Notes under the pieces: generated by a model
What the model was told of the DNA's origin: nothing
Databases searched by the model: none
What the model saw: only the letters and a program-made list of their open reading frames with translations
Part shown: positions 34,562-44,694 of the stretch, in pieces
Position numbering within the stretch: the stretch's first letter is position 1
How the letters are laid out: every line of letters begins with the position of its first letter
Assembly: GCA_003988855.1 (NCBI GenBank)
Contig: QYAI01000030.1
Location: 62,001 to 126,000, forward strand
DNA from: Arachnopeziza araneosa
Lineage: Eukaryota > Ascomycota > Leotiomycetes > Helotiales > Arachnopezizaceae
Length of the DNA: 64,000 bases
Direction: 5' to 3'
Program-made: the position numbers and the translations under genes

Positions 34562-35516
34562 ATGGCTTCCTCTGAAATGACCCCCGAGTCCGTCTGCGCC
34601 GAAGTCAACTCCTCCAAAGATGTCCCCTGGTTCCTAACAACCCTAAGCTCACGCCACATGAACCCTCCTATCGTCGAGCTGCTTGAAAAGTACAGTGGCA
34701 TTCCTAAAGATGAACAGGAAAAACACATTTTTAAAGTCGTATGAATCCTTTTCTCTTCCAAAATGTATCCACAGCTCACAATCCCAGCGTGACGAGGCCT
34801 GGGAAATCTTCCCCATGCCCTGCATCGGCCTGTTCTCCTGGCTCCTCCTGGGTCTCTCCACCCACCCTCACTACGAGAAACTACTTAATCTCCTGAAATC
34901 CCCTTTCACCCAATCATCCAAGTTCCTCGATCTCGGAACCTGCGTGGGACAAGACGTGCGCAAGCTCGTCTACGACGGGATCCCACTCTCCTCAATCTAC
35001 AGTTCGGACCTCTTCCCGGCCTACGAAAGAGTCGGCTACTCCCTCTTCAAAGACGAAGACAAACTCAAGGGCCACTTCATCGCCGCCAATTTCTTTGATC
35101 CTTCGCCCTCCAATCCCTTGCGCACGTCAGAGGGCACCTGGGACGCGGTCAACATCAGCATGTTCCTGCACGGCTTCTCCTTCGACGACCAGCTCCACGC
35201 CAGCAGACTGCTCCTCCGTCTACTGAAGCTGCAGTCCGGTTCTATGGTCATCGGCTACCAGTCCGCCAACGATGAAGCCGGCGAGCAGGTGTTGAAGGCG
35301 CCGTTTTTGAAGGACGGGTTTTCGAGGGCGATCTGGAGGCATGATAGAGAGACGTTTGCGGAGATGTGGAGGAAGGCGGGAGAAGAGGAAGGTGTGGAGT
35401 TGAGGATCTGGGTCGAGTATAAGTCAGATGAGAAGGAGAAGGAGAGGCAGCAGACCAAGGGCGGGAAGTTCTTTGAGAAGGATAAGCGCATGTATTTCAT
35501 GATTGAGAGGGTTTGA
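34562..35516 (+). CDS. SAM-dependent methyltransferase of the fungal meroterpenoid-cluster (trt5/AusD-like) type
   Basis: Exon 1 is 34562-34738 and exon 2 34788-35516; the 49 bp intron (gtatga..cccag, with a ctcac branch site) gives the natural junction HIFKV-RDEAWEIF and 301 aa. The start is in good context (caccATGG). The SAM-binding motif I is FLDLGTCVGQDVRKL (around residue 108), followed by the acidic YSSDLF and later WDAVNISMFLHGF. The motif set FLDLGTxxGQD, with a preceding YP/FP-x-C/P-I-G segment, is that of small methyltransferases found in terpenoid and meroterpenoid clusters. There is no polyketide synthase or terpene cyclase next to it in this window, so it is either a stand-alone tailoring enzyme or a remnant of a cluster. 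Substrate unknown. Confidence 0.82.
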
Positions 35517-36299
35517 TTTTAGGGCTGGAGCTCTTGTTTTGCAGTTCATTCTCGAGCTAGAAACTTGGCTTCTAAACTTGGTAGAGTCTAGATTTTCACC
35601 AAGAATTTGCTGCCAGTCTCAGAGTTCTTTCAGTTCGGGTCTTTCGAACTAAAACTCCCTCATTGTCAGATTTGTCATCTCTATTAAATTTCACACCAGC
35701 TTAAACTAGTCACTTCGCCCCAGGCAGAACAAAAAGACATGAGGGAAGAAATACAGATCACATGATCTTCTCAACTCATTCCTGATCCCGATCTTAGGAA
35801 GTCACTAGCGAGAAGACTCTCTCACAGCTCTAGTCTTTGAGAGATCTCAAAGACACAGTATTACACAAGTTGCCTCCAAACAGAACATCTCAGTTCGCAT
35901 CACGTTACACATCTTGCTATTACCGAGGTGTGGCCTCTTCTTGGCATGGCTGTCTAGAGTAAGCCGCAGCATATCTCGACTACTGAGACGCCACCCATAA
36001 AATCAATAGTGGTTTGGCTCGTCCTCGAACGAGGAGAACCTCTGATAACCAGATCCATGAAACGTGCAACACCTCCGGAGGTATTCCCTTATCCGTCCTC
36101 GCAGGTAGGTATTTAGGAATCATTTATCCGCGCGTGAGTCTCTCATCTCCCCGCTCCACGACCCCCGGGTGTGAGATCAGACGCAATCTATAATCTATAA
36201 TCTATAACTTGAAGCTTTTTTTGGAACGTCGGCGTCGCCAAGCAGAAGTGAGAATGGGGGGCCAGTTTCCTTCCGGGGGAGAGATCCAACATCGTCGTC
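35517..36299. other. Intergenic, nothing recognised
   Basis: 3' flank of the methyltransferase and upstream region of the next gene. It includes tandem tctataa copies (ctataatctataatctataac, near 36190-36208) just upstream of 36300. No open frame of note. Confidence 0.5.
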
Positions 36300-37217
36300 A
36301 TGACGGGCCAGCGCATCTTCAGCTTCAACCTGCCACCCCCGCTGGCCGCATTCCTGAATCAAGAATCGGCGGCGAACTGCATCGAGGATATCGCACTCGG
36401 TCCGGATGGGCATTTCGCCCTCACGTATCGGCCGCAGGTTGGGCCCACGTACCAGATCTGCTCGCCGGGGTTGGAACAGTGGTTAGGCGTGCCCATGCTG
36501 CCGCCCACGACACAGATTGTCTTTTCCTATGGCCCGCCGCATGGCCTCATCGCGCAGTACCGGGATCCGAGAACCGATGCGTCGGTTTGGGCCACGCGGG
36601 ACCTGCCGCAGTCAATGCTGAACTGGATGGGCCAGCATGGATCCAGCTTCGACCATGTGCAGTCGTTCGATCTCGGGCATGACGGCCACTGGATGCTGAT
36701 GACACATTCTCTGTCTGGATATGTCCTCTCAGATGATCTCGAGACCCAGGTGAAGAAGGGCGGGAATTTAAGTGTCCGTGATTCCATTGATAGAACAGGA
36801 TGAAATCTGACTTCTGGCAGAGCATGTCCATGGACAAACTGCACGCGGATTGGTACTAATTACATCGACAACCCGCTCCCCTACTTCTCCGCCGATACGC
36901 AATGAATCGACACCATCAAGACAGTCGTCAACGACCCACCCATCCAGCTCCTCACCAAAGGCTACTACGATCCCAACCGGCGGTCCGTGGTCCTGCACGG
37001 CATCTACTTTCCCTCTCCAGCATACCGCGCTCCCAACTTTGGGAGTCCTGGTTTTGCAGATCCAGCATCTGCGGTGTCACCAGGCACCAGTTCGGGTTAT
37101 CTCACAGCGGATAATTTTTCTACCAGTGTAGGTCTGGTTGATAATACGATGAGCGTGGTGAATAATGTGACGACGGCGGGTGTGACTACTGCAAGCTCAT
37201 ATTGTGCTCTCATGTGA
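36300..37217 (+). pseudogene. Conserved-looking fungal hypothetical gene, possibly broken
   Basis: The first part (36300-36770) starts MTGQRIFSFNLPPPLAAF and contains two copies of a short motif, DIALGPDGHFALTYR and DLGHDGHWMLM, hinting at beta repeats. A plausible intron (gtgtcc..ctgac..ggcag, about 36770-36818) follows. After it, the best-looking coding text (MDKLHADWY, then NYIDNPLPYFSADTQ, then IDTIKTVVNDPPIQ, ending SSYCALM at 37217) needs one frame change near 36857 and reads through an in-frame TGA at 36903-36905. If an ancestral TGG stood there, a single G-to-A change explains the stop. It may therefore be a decayed gene or two gene pieces. Family not recognised. Confidence 0.4.
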
Positions 37218-38495
37218 AAGCAAGGCCGGCCTTATCTATGCCAATCTGCAGTTGAATTGTACATATCTAGAAAGCTACAGTATATTGTTGAACAGCCTTC
37301 GAATCTCCATTAATAGAAACTGGGTAAGAGTATTTCGAAAAGCTTCATACTTAATTTGGCAGGACTTCAAAAGTTAGGTCATATTTGACAACTTTACTAC
37401 GCGAAATTAACCTTGCGCCCTAACATTGATACCGACTACAGTTCAGTTACATATTTGTCATGGATTTCATAGTATGCCAACCTCGAGCCTGATATTACCA
37501 AGGTCTATTTTATTAATCTTGATTTCTCGAGATCCGAAATCTGATCACAAATGCCATTGCGGAGTAGATTGGAAACTATGTTATATAGCTGTGATGCACA
37601 TAGAGACTAGAAAATAAAATGACAGTTTCCTGTCAAAACGCTGGATAGTCCTTTCTTAACTATAATTCCGCGTTCTGCGACACCACTTCATTTCTCAAAT
37701 TTGTACCTTGGTCCCTTTGTACCGAGTCTAAATTAGAATAGTTGTCTTTAAGTTTGATGGCTTGATATTCAACAGGAGGCGAAGCGTTCAACTAATCAAG
37801 AGACTTATGGTATGAAACGAATAGTGTTGTATCCTAGTATAACACTCGAAGAACTATGCTCCGAAGCGAATACTTTTGCTACTTTTATAGGCTTTATCTA
37901 TGGCAAATACTCTTGGACTCTGTCTTCTGTTGTCGCTTAGATAAAATCTACACCTGGTTCCCATAATACGCAAACCACTTCCAGCGTGTAATTTTCTGCA
38001 GGTATGGCAAGGATGTTGCTTTTATGGCTTGCCTCTGCCGAATTGAAAACGATGCAGGATGATTTCATCCAGGCTTAGGAAAGGTGGGAGTATAGATAAT
38101 GATAAGGAAACTCAGCTGTTAAAGTTGCAGGATACGGTTTGAGCATACCTAAATTTGTCAAGAGCATGTAAATAGTATCTGAGATCCTTGCGTGGATTAC
38201 ATACACCGCATCGGCAGTTGCCATCGTTCTTCCTTCTAGTACCGCCGTTAAGCATGATGATACAATATACATGGAAAAATAGAGTATGATCCATGTCAAT
38301 AAACGCTGATACAGCCGCTCATATTTATCCCTCGAGATAACTTTATATTTAGGCGAGTTTCGCTTACAACTGAAATACCCGATGCACACGTGTCTTGTAC
38401 TCACCTTTTCTTTATAATCGACAGAGGATGTGAGCTCTGCATCGATCCTCATCCTCTCCTGATTTAGTTCTTGCAACCCGTGATCAGCTGCAACG
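37218..38495. other. Intergenic, no supported gene
   Basis: AT-rich. A 145-codon minus frame at 38075-38512 overlaps the start of the next gene and has no recognisable features. Confidence 0.45.
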
Positions 38496-39192
38496 ATGCA
38501 TTTCACCTCCACGTCCGTTTTCCAGGTCGCGCTCTTCTATCTAGCGACAGGAACATGGGCAGAAGCGGCCGACGACCACGATGAGATCCTCGACCTGCTG
38601 AAACCCGGACCAGCGACGATTCACATGTTCAACGCGAGCAAGTCGTGCGACAACAGCACGCTGCACGGCAAGACAACCTTTGAGACCGATCGCTGCTACA
38701 ACGTCGACCCGCTCGTCCAGGAATTCACGTTCCTCGCGCCCCCAGTGTGCAGGAACGGCACGCGGGCGGAGTACACGGCCTTTGAGACGAGCAACTGCTG
38801 GGGCGACGTGTGGCACTCGTGGGAGGTCAGCGAGACGCATGTTGACCAGTGTCTGGGGACGACTGCCCACAAAAAAGCACTCAAGAGCTTCGCTCTGGTG
38901 TGCGAGGGGATTAACCGGAGCAACTCAAAGATCCGTCTCGCCGGTGCACTCCTGTTGCTTCTGGGGGCGAGCTTGGCTGGGCTGGGTCTGTTGGTAGCTT
39001 TTATTCGTGGTGGTGTGATTCTTGTTGCAAAGGCGCCGGGCTTCCTGGCCTGGGGTTTCCAGAAGACCAAAGTAAGTGGTGAAAAAGATTACCTCACTGT
39101 TTTGTTGACAAATCTTGTAGGCACTCATTCTATCGTCTACTAAGCCAACCAAGACAGCTACCCCGGAGGAAAAGTCTAAGAAATCCGAATGA
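38496..39192 (+). CDS. Small cysteine-rich single-pass membrane protein with signal peptide (2 exons)
   Basis: Exon 1 is 38496-39071 and exon 2 39121-39192, with a 49 bp intron (gtaagt..ttgtag) at a codon boundary, giving 215 aa. Without splicing the frame would run to 39143 with an unrelated tail. Residues 1-23 are a signal peptide. The ectodomain has six cysteines (SCDN, RCYN, VCRN, NCWG, QCLG, VCEG), consistent with three disulfides, and several N-x-S/T sites. One transmembrane helix follows (ALLLLLGASLAGLGLLVAF). The short cytosolic tail is lysine-rich (KPTKTATPEEKSKKSE). The family is not recognised; it could be a cell-surface or wall-sensing protein. A decayed duplicate of its 3' part lies at about 40690-40850. 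Confidence 0.7.
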
Positions 39193-40162
39193 TCAGGTTG
39201 TGTTAATATATCTTGGTATAGAAATGAAAGTATAAGCTAAGAATAATATACCAAAACTGCTGATCTCTTGAAAACCTAGCCAAGATGATCTTAGTCAATC
39301 CTTAGATGATCCATTCTTTATTGCAAAACTCGTAACAAGCTTGCGGCGTCATTTTTGATCCCAGAACTTAATATCAATTATTTTACGTGGCCTAAATCTC
39401 CAAGAAAGCTTTCATACAAGCCACTGCATATGTTTTGGAACTTCATACTCATGTGACTATCCGCACAGTCGCACGCTCCCTTTATGACTAAAAAAGGAAA
39501 TATTTCCCAGAAGCCTGTCCCTTCCATCTTTAAAGCGATGACATCCTCCTTCATCAATATAATTTTTGACAGAGCAGTCGGTCTCGATCTTGAGCAGATC
39601 TCATACGGTGTCCCCAGATACTACCAACCCGGAATGGATATCAAGCTGGTAAACGCTAGAGAATCTACCCAGATGTAATACTATGCCAAAGTTATTAGAA
39701 AAGGGACCGAATCAGCAACCTAGTTGATATGCACTCCGGCGAGGAAATAACGCAACACGTATCTAGTCGACTTCCGGCTACGCCTTTGGCTTACTATAAG
39801 GGCTCCTTACACTGAAAGTGTGCATACCAAGTTTAGTCAGGCCCTAAAAATTGTGAAAATCATAAATTACAGGGCATTGCAGCGCCTTCAGGGCCTGGGG
39901 CCCGGTAGTCCGGAGACTCTTTGCGGAACGTCCGTACTCGATAGAGATACCCACACCTGCGGAAGCTGGCACGAGTAGCCATCTCTGGTGCAATATAAAA
40001 CTGTTTTATTATGCCTAGAAAGTGGTCATCTCTGGTCAACAACTTGAAGTGAGCGAAGGTTTTGTAAATCATAGTTGTCAAATTATCATGCTAAAGTCCA
40101 TCGGAACGCATATACATTAAGCAAAGGAAACCCCCATGATTAGTTCGCAGACGCTTTGTAGT
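39193..40162. other. Intergenic, no supported gene
   Basis: 3' flank of the small membrane protein, AT-rich. Short frames at 39484-39678 (+) and 39860-40081 (-) have no recognisable features. Confidence 0.45.
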
Positions 40163-40660
40163 CTACAGGCCCATCCTTTTAGTAAGTGTGAAGCTCAGCC
40201 TTGCTTTGGGCAGAATGTTCCAATTGCGCTTAATTGATCCATCGAACAAGCGCTCATTCAACTCGGCAAGCTGTTGTGGCAATGTGTAAGCCAGGTTTGA
40301 ATTCTTCAACCATATGCGGATCAAGTGCCTTGCCTCCAATAGACTGTCCCGAAACCCTTCACGAGCGTGCAGAGTTGCAAAATTATTCACGAAGGTGGTG
40401 TCACACAACTCCCCTTTCAATGGAAACTGTACACTTCTCGCGAACGCTTCGACAGCATCCAGAGCGTCCAGTTGGGGACTTGTTAAAGACGACCGTAGGC
40501 TGTAGGGCTCTACACCAGGTACGCCTTGGAGCGCTTGCCGATTGAAGTTGAAGATGATATGGCCATCGTCTTTGCAGAGAATAGCTCAACCTTTCTGTTC
40601 CTCAGGTTTTAAGACCTCCATAACCCATCTGGAGCTCCCAATATGCTTAAATCATTCCCA
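40163..40660 (-). pseudogene. C-terminal remnant of a TauD/TfdA-type 2-oxoglutarate dioxygenase
   Basis: The minus frame reads DDGHIIFNFNRQALQGVPGV, then FARSVQFPLKGELCDTTFVN and NFATLHAREGF, then SRHL-like ARHLIRIWLKN, ending in stop at 40163. FVNN-x-A-x-LHARExF-xD and RHL-x-R-x-W-L-x-N are the hallmark of the C-terminal third of fungal TfdA-family oxygenases, including the arginine that binds 2-oxoglutarate. Upstream an in-frame TGA stands at 40586-40588 and further stops follow, while the iron-binding H-x-D region is absent. About two thirds of the gene is gone, so it cannot be active. Confidence 0.7.
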
Positions 40661-40689
40661 GGCTCGAGGTATTGATGTGAACTACTTCC

Positions 40690-40850
40690 CTCACTGTTGT
40701 GGTGTTAACAAATACCTATAATAGGCACTTATTTTATCGTTCGCTAAGCCAGCAAAGATGATCTCAGTTAATCCCTGGGATAATTATTTTTCTTGCTACA
40801 AAGCTCGTAAGAACTTGCAGCTTTACTTTTGAATCGCAGATCATCTCCGT
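40690..40850 (+). repeat. Degenerate duplicate of the 3' part of the 38496-39192 gene
   Basis: Positions 40723-40751 match 39119-39147 at 24 of 29 bases, and all five differences are transitions. After a deletion of about 130 bp relative to the first copy, 40750-40830 again matches 39278-39350 (agcaaagatgatct versus agccaagatgatct, then acaaagctcgtaa versus gcaaaactcgtaa). It covers intron, exon 2 and 3' flank of the first copy. Confidence 0.7.
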
Positions 40851-41011
40851 TGGAGCCAAAGTCCTAAGTCCCAGGTGAGAAAAAAAAGCAAGGAAACCAA
40901 CTACGTAGAATCAAGGGGGCCTACCGAATCTGAATCAGCATCTTATTTTCTTTGTTTTCGTAAATGACGCTAAAAATACAAAGTAGTGAAACTGGTGGCA
41001 TAGTTCGATAC

Positions 41012-41710
41012 TTATCTCTGTAAGGTCGAGGTTGGCGGTTTTGTTCCCCTGCTCTGGGTAGCTTCACAACCGCTATTCTTGGCAACCGGTACATTCGCAA
41101 TCGCCGCTACCGCATCTATCTGCCGCAGATGCTCTCTCGCCTCCATAAGTGCCTTCCCTAGCCTGTTCTCCCCCCAATGCTGCCGATGAGATATAGCATG
41201 CTTAGCGGTATATCCAATACCCCATATCCTATCCCTTGATGCTGCCTCCACTAGCAATCGATCACCAGTAGCAAGCAGCTTGCCTTTCAATTTTAGACTC
41301 TGTCCAAACTTAGCAATGCTGCCAGCCACGACCACCGCACTCTTAACCTCGTCCCAGCTCTTGTCGCTAAAACCTGTCGTCAATTTGCCTAAACGTTTCT
41401 GCTCCTTCGGTGAATTAGTAGCGAGGACTCGTCTTTGTGTCTCTTTGTCGTGGAATCGGCCGGCTTTGCAGTACATCACGAACTGTTCGGCACAGGTGAA
41501 AGTGATGCTCCCGTAAGCGTCGTCGTCTATAGCGTGGCCAACCAGAGAGGACATCTGATTCTTGCTAATGGTGAAATTAGAGGGGAACCATTGGCAGAAC
41601 TCGCCGTGTACCGTATCTGGCATGTAGAAGAAGAGGGGTTCGTCGTTGATAGTGGGATTCTTTTGCTGGGTTGTCTGTAGGCTTGCAGAATTCTTCTTTT
41701 GTTGCTTCAT
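41012..41710 (-). CDS. NADAR-domain protein (YbiA-like N-glycosidase fold, formerly DUF1768)
   Basis: Single exon, 232 aa. After a ~40 residue polar leader comes a complete NADAR domain: QWFPSNF, then TFTCAEQFVMYCKAGRFHD, then LGKLTTGFSDKSWDEVK, then VAGSIAKFGQSLKLKGKLLA, then LVEASRD-like VEAASRDRIWGIG, then HWGENRLGKALMEAREHL. All blocks of the family are present in the expected order and spacing, including the glutamate in AEQ and the D-x-IWGIG motif. Family members cleave N-glycosidic bonds of riboflavin intermediates (YbiA/COG3236) or remove ADP-ribose from nucleobases; bacterial ones are found with DarT2-like ADP-ribosyltransferases. Here it is divergent from the gene at 42707. The substrate in fungi is not known. 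Confidence 0.88.
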   Translation of the reverse strand: MKQQKKNSASLQTTQQKNPTINDEPLFFYMPDTVHGEFCQWFPSNFTISKNQMSSLVGHAIDDDAYGSITFTCAEQFVMYCKAGRFHDKETQRRVLATNSPKEQKRLGKLTTGFSDKSWDEVKSAVVVAGSIAKFGQSLKLKGKLLATGDRLLVEAASRDRIWGIGYTAKHAISHRQHWGENRLGKALMEAREHLRQIDAVAAIANVPVAKNSGCEATQSRGTKPPTSTLQR

Positions 41711-42706
41711 GATGTCTTATCAGAAGATAATGTCGTTGATACCTTGGAAGTGTTGTTGGTTCGTGATTGGGCAATCTTGCTGATAAGTTGGAAGTTTTGT
41801 TGGTTCGTGATTGGGATTGTAGTAGGATGGGTTTGCCATTTGTATGTATTTTTCTGAGATGAGTCATCTTTCAAACTATCAATTATTCTGAAAGATAAGT
41901 AATTTTTCAAAACGTTTATAGACATTGCTGCACCCTAAATTGCAACTAGAATAGGAAGTTTCAGCAGCGCTTGTTCTTACTAGGGTCATAGAACCAGATC
42001 GATTCTGACCCTATCTTTGAACGGATTGGAACCGGATGTAAAGCTTAAGCAGATGCCTAACGTCAGTGGTAGAGCGGACATTAAGCGGCCTGGAACGGAC
42101 TTTTTTATGACGAACTAACACAGCGAAAGCTACCGGGTATGCCCGGCACGCTTATACAATGACGATGAAAATTTTTCTTCGCCGAACGAACATCAAACCC
42201 GTAAAATTTCAATGCCCGTCTTACACAATCACTTGAAACTTGGAATGCGGATTTCTTTGATACTCTTTTTTAATTTGTTAAGTTTTTATCTCGTCTAGTA
42301 AAATAAAGATTGTGGTACATAAACTTCGCCTTTATGAATTCTCAGCGCCTTGGCGAAGACGAATTTCGACCTCGACCGCCTCGGATAAGGCATGCCTGTG
42401 AAAGGATTTATGACTATGTCTCAAGCTCCATCTACTCGGTAGCTTTACAATCTTAGTTACAGAGCATCGGTTATTATTTTCTACTGCTGTTGCACCGTTC
42501 AGACAGAGCTATAAAGCTGGTCCGGTCTTAGAGTGTTTTTATAGATAGTCTTAAAACTAAATATAAGCTTTTCAAGCTAATTCTAAAACGAGTGTGCAAT
42601 ATTGTCATTTATTTGATTTCGCAACTCAAGACTTGGTACGCCAACACGAGCAAAATCTTTCTCTACGTGTTCAAATCACCGAGCCATAGCCTTTCTTTCC
42701 CTCGCG
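41711..42706. promoter_or_regulatory. Divergent intergenic region with a 44 bp-period direct repeat (41738-41771 / 41782-41815)
   Basis: Lies between the NADAR gene (minus) and the 474 aa gene (plus). Near the NADAR start, a 34 bp block ending ttgttggttcgtgattggg occurs twice with a 44 bp period and four or five differences. These duplicated blocks sit within 110 bp of the ATG and could be duplicated regulator sites. The rest is AT-rich without features. Confidence 0.45.
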
Positions 42707-44131
42707 ATGTCTGAACACAGTATTCTCGCACCTTTGGACGCTGTCAATCTACTCAATCGTGGATTACTTGGACCTGGCAGGTCCACTGGTTCCAACCGAC
42801 TTCACAAACGTCGACTAAACCGGTCCAGTGATGAGGAGAACCATGATATTCCTCTTAACGCCTCTCTCTCATCTCCAGCTGCTGCTGATGCATTTGCCAT
42901 GATTCCTGTGGCTCTCATATCATACGAAACTCTCCTTTATGTCGGCCTATCTGAATCAAAGGCTACTGATCTATGGAACCAATGGACCAACTGGCCTGCT
43001 CACGGACCCCGCCGTGAGACTGATCCCGATGATGGTGGATTGGTAATTACTTTCAAAGACTTTATTATCGGCTCTTTCAAAAACCAGGTTGACGTTACAG
43101 GCGACAGCGCGCAGCAGTGGCGAGCGTGCCTGAATGAGTGTGGTATTTCCATTGATGTTCAGAATGCCATCATGGATCCTCGGTTTTGGTATCTCTGCCT
43201 TTCACAATCATGCCTCTACTGGGCCACGGACACTATCCAAATGCGTTATGCGGGACTCGAAGACATTCAAAGATCGTCACGCGAACGAGAAATACAACTG
43301 CGGCAGACTGCTACTCACTCAGGTGGTAATCAAAAAGGAAGTTCGCATGGCGGCAGCCAAAGCGGCTCGAGCTTTGCTGCAAGCTCCTCATCTTCAGCTA
43401 GTCAAGGTCAAAGTTCCTTCTCTAGCTTTCGGCAACAAAGTACGCCTGGCATGAGCCTGGATATCTGGGGCTCAACCAGAGCAATTGCTGCTTGCAATGC
43501 TCCTGGATACACCTTGCTCTTCAAGAGTATTGATCAGGGTCGTATTGCTGGTCTCTTTAACGAGGCCGGTACCTTGGACCGCATCAGCACCCTTCTTAGC
43601 CCAGCACCAAGCGACTTCAGTGGCACTCGGTCCCTCTTCTACTTTACACCGGATCACCAAGTGGCAGTGTATTATGTTGCATATGCTAAACGACGCGCCA
43701 ACTGTGAGTCAGTCGTAATTGTCTGTCTCCACATTCCGAATGCCGCCATCAAGAGTCTATCAGCACCTGATATCCAGCGCATTTGCTGGCCGAGTAATGA
43801 GTGGAAGGAATTAGTTTGGCGCTGCCGCACTGCGAAGTCTCTCCCACCAAACCTGCGAAAATATCGACAAGCTATTCTCGTAATCGGTACAGTTTCGCGG
43901 AAACCAGATAGTGTCTACCATAAAATGAATTCATGGCAGCAAGTTATAGCGACATGCCTGCTTCAAGTTGGATTGTTTGGCCAGAAAAATCACACCATCC
44001 AGTATGCTTTCTCAGGAGAAGAAGATGGATGTGACTTCTTGATTGAAAATGGTGCTCGAAACATCAAAGTATTTCCTTATCCTCAATCCCAGCTTGAGAC
44101 ATGGCTTGCCGCCAATGCTTCCTCTAGTTAG
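42707..44131 (+). CDS. Hypothetical protein, 474 aa, with Ser/Gly/Gln-rich linker; C-terminus faintly ADP-ribosyltransferase-like
   Basis: Single exon starting MSEHSILAPLDAV. Residues about 65-200 are an alpha-rich domain (YETLLYVGLSESKATDLWNQ; FKDFIIGSF; DPRFWYLCLSQ). Residues about 200-245 are a low-complexity S/G/Q linker. Residues about 250-470 form the second domain: YTLLFKSIDQGRIAGLFNEAG, then DFSGTRSLFYFTPDHQVAVYY, then ESVVIVCLHIP. The order 'short strand, Asp-Phe, YFT-x-D-x-x-x-A-x-x-Y-A, then a hydrophobic strand' recalls DUF3990-like ADP-ribosyltransferase folds, but the first catalytic His/Arg is not clear (KS in its place), so this is a weak resemblance. No signal peptide or membrane segment. 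It may be an ordinary unknown fungal protein. Confidence 0.7.
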   Translation: MSEHSILAPLDAVNLLNRGLLGPGRSTGSNRLHKRRLNRSSDEENHDIPLNASLSSPAAADAFAMIPVALISYETLLYVGLSESKATDLWNQWTNWPAHGPRRETDPDDGGLVITFKDFIIGSFKNQVDVTGDSAQQWRACLNECGISIDVQNAIMDPRFWYLCLSQSCLYWATDTIQMRYAGLEDIQRSSREREIQLRQTATHSGGNQKGSSHGGSQSGSSFAASSSSSASQGQSSFSSFRQQSTPGMSLDIWGSTRAIAACNAPGYTLLFKSIDQGRIAGLFNEAGTLDRISTLLSPAPSDFSGTRSLFYFTPDHQVAVYYVAYAKRRANCESVVIVCLHIPNAAIKSLSAPDIQRICWPSNEWKELVWRCRTAKSLPPNLRKYRQAILVIGTVSRKPDSVYHKMNSWQQVIATCLLQVGLFGQKNHTIQYAFSGEEDGCDFLIENGARNIKVFPYPQSQLETWLAANASSS

Positions 44132-44694
44132 AGATAGTTGAGAACAGTTCGAGCTACAAGAAGTTTCAAGGGCTTTTTTGCGTAAGGGCGAGAGAATTTA
44201 GAACATTTGGTTTAACGTTGAACTTTGATAGTAGTCTAGACCACATTCGTGATAGTTAGAGCATAGTGCAATAGACAAATCAAAAGCATCCAATAAATAA
44301 TAGGCTTGGAATGAACCTCACTGTGAGGGGTCACGGCTGCACAGTAAAGACGTGTAAACAGTAACTCTATTATTTTAAGAAGGTAAAGCTAATAAGAAAA
44401 GAAAGTCTAAGTCTATAGTTATATATACTTTTATATAAAAATATCTTAAAGTTTACTAAAACGTGATAATATCTTTTTTTATATTAAGTTATCGAAATAT
44501 TTCAAAGATTGTTGGCATTCTGATATAGCAGTAAATTATTATTTCTATTTACCATGATCAATCTTGGCTATATATTGAACTAACTTTTGTGACATCTATC
44601 TATTGCAAGAGTATGGCTTACGCTTTGATTCAAGCAAAATGCTAGGTTGCGTCTAACTTCCCCAAGATATACTCAACGCGAGCTGGGCATCAAC
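44132..44694. other. AT-rich intergenic region between convergent genes
   Basis: Contains a small palindrome CCTCACTGTGAGG near 44318 and a very AT-rich stretch from 44370 to 44600. No open frame. It should hold both 3' ends. Confidence 0.5.

Noticed and set aside
38075..38512. 145-codon minus frame upstream of the small membrane protein
   Set aside because: Overlaps the start of a better supported gene and shows no recognisable features.
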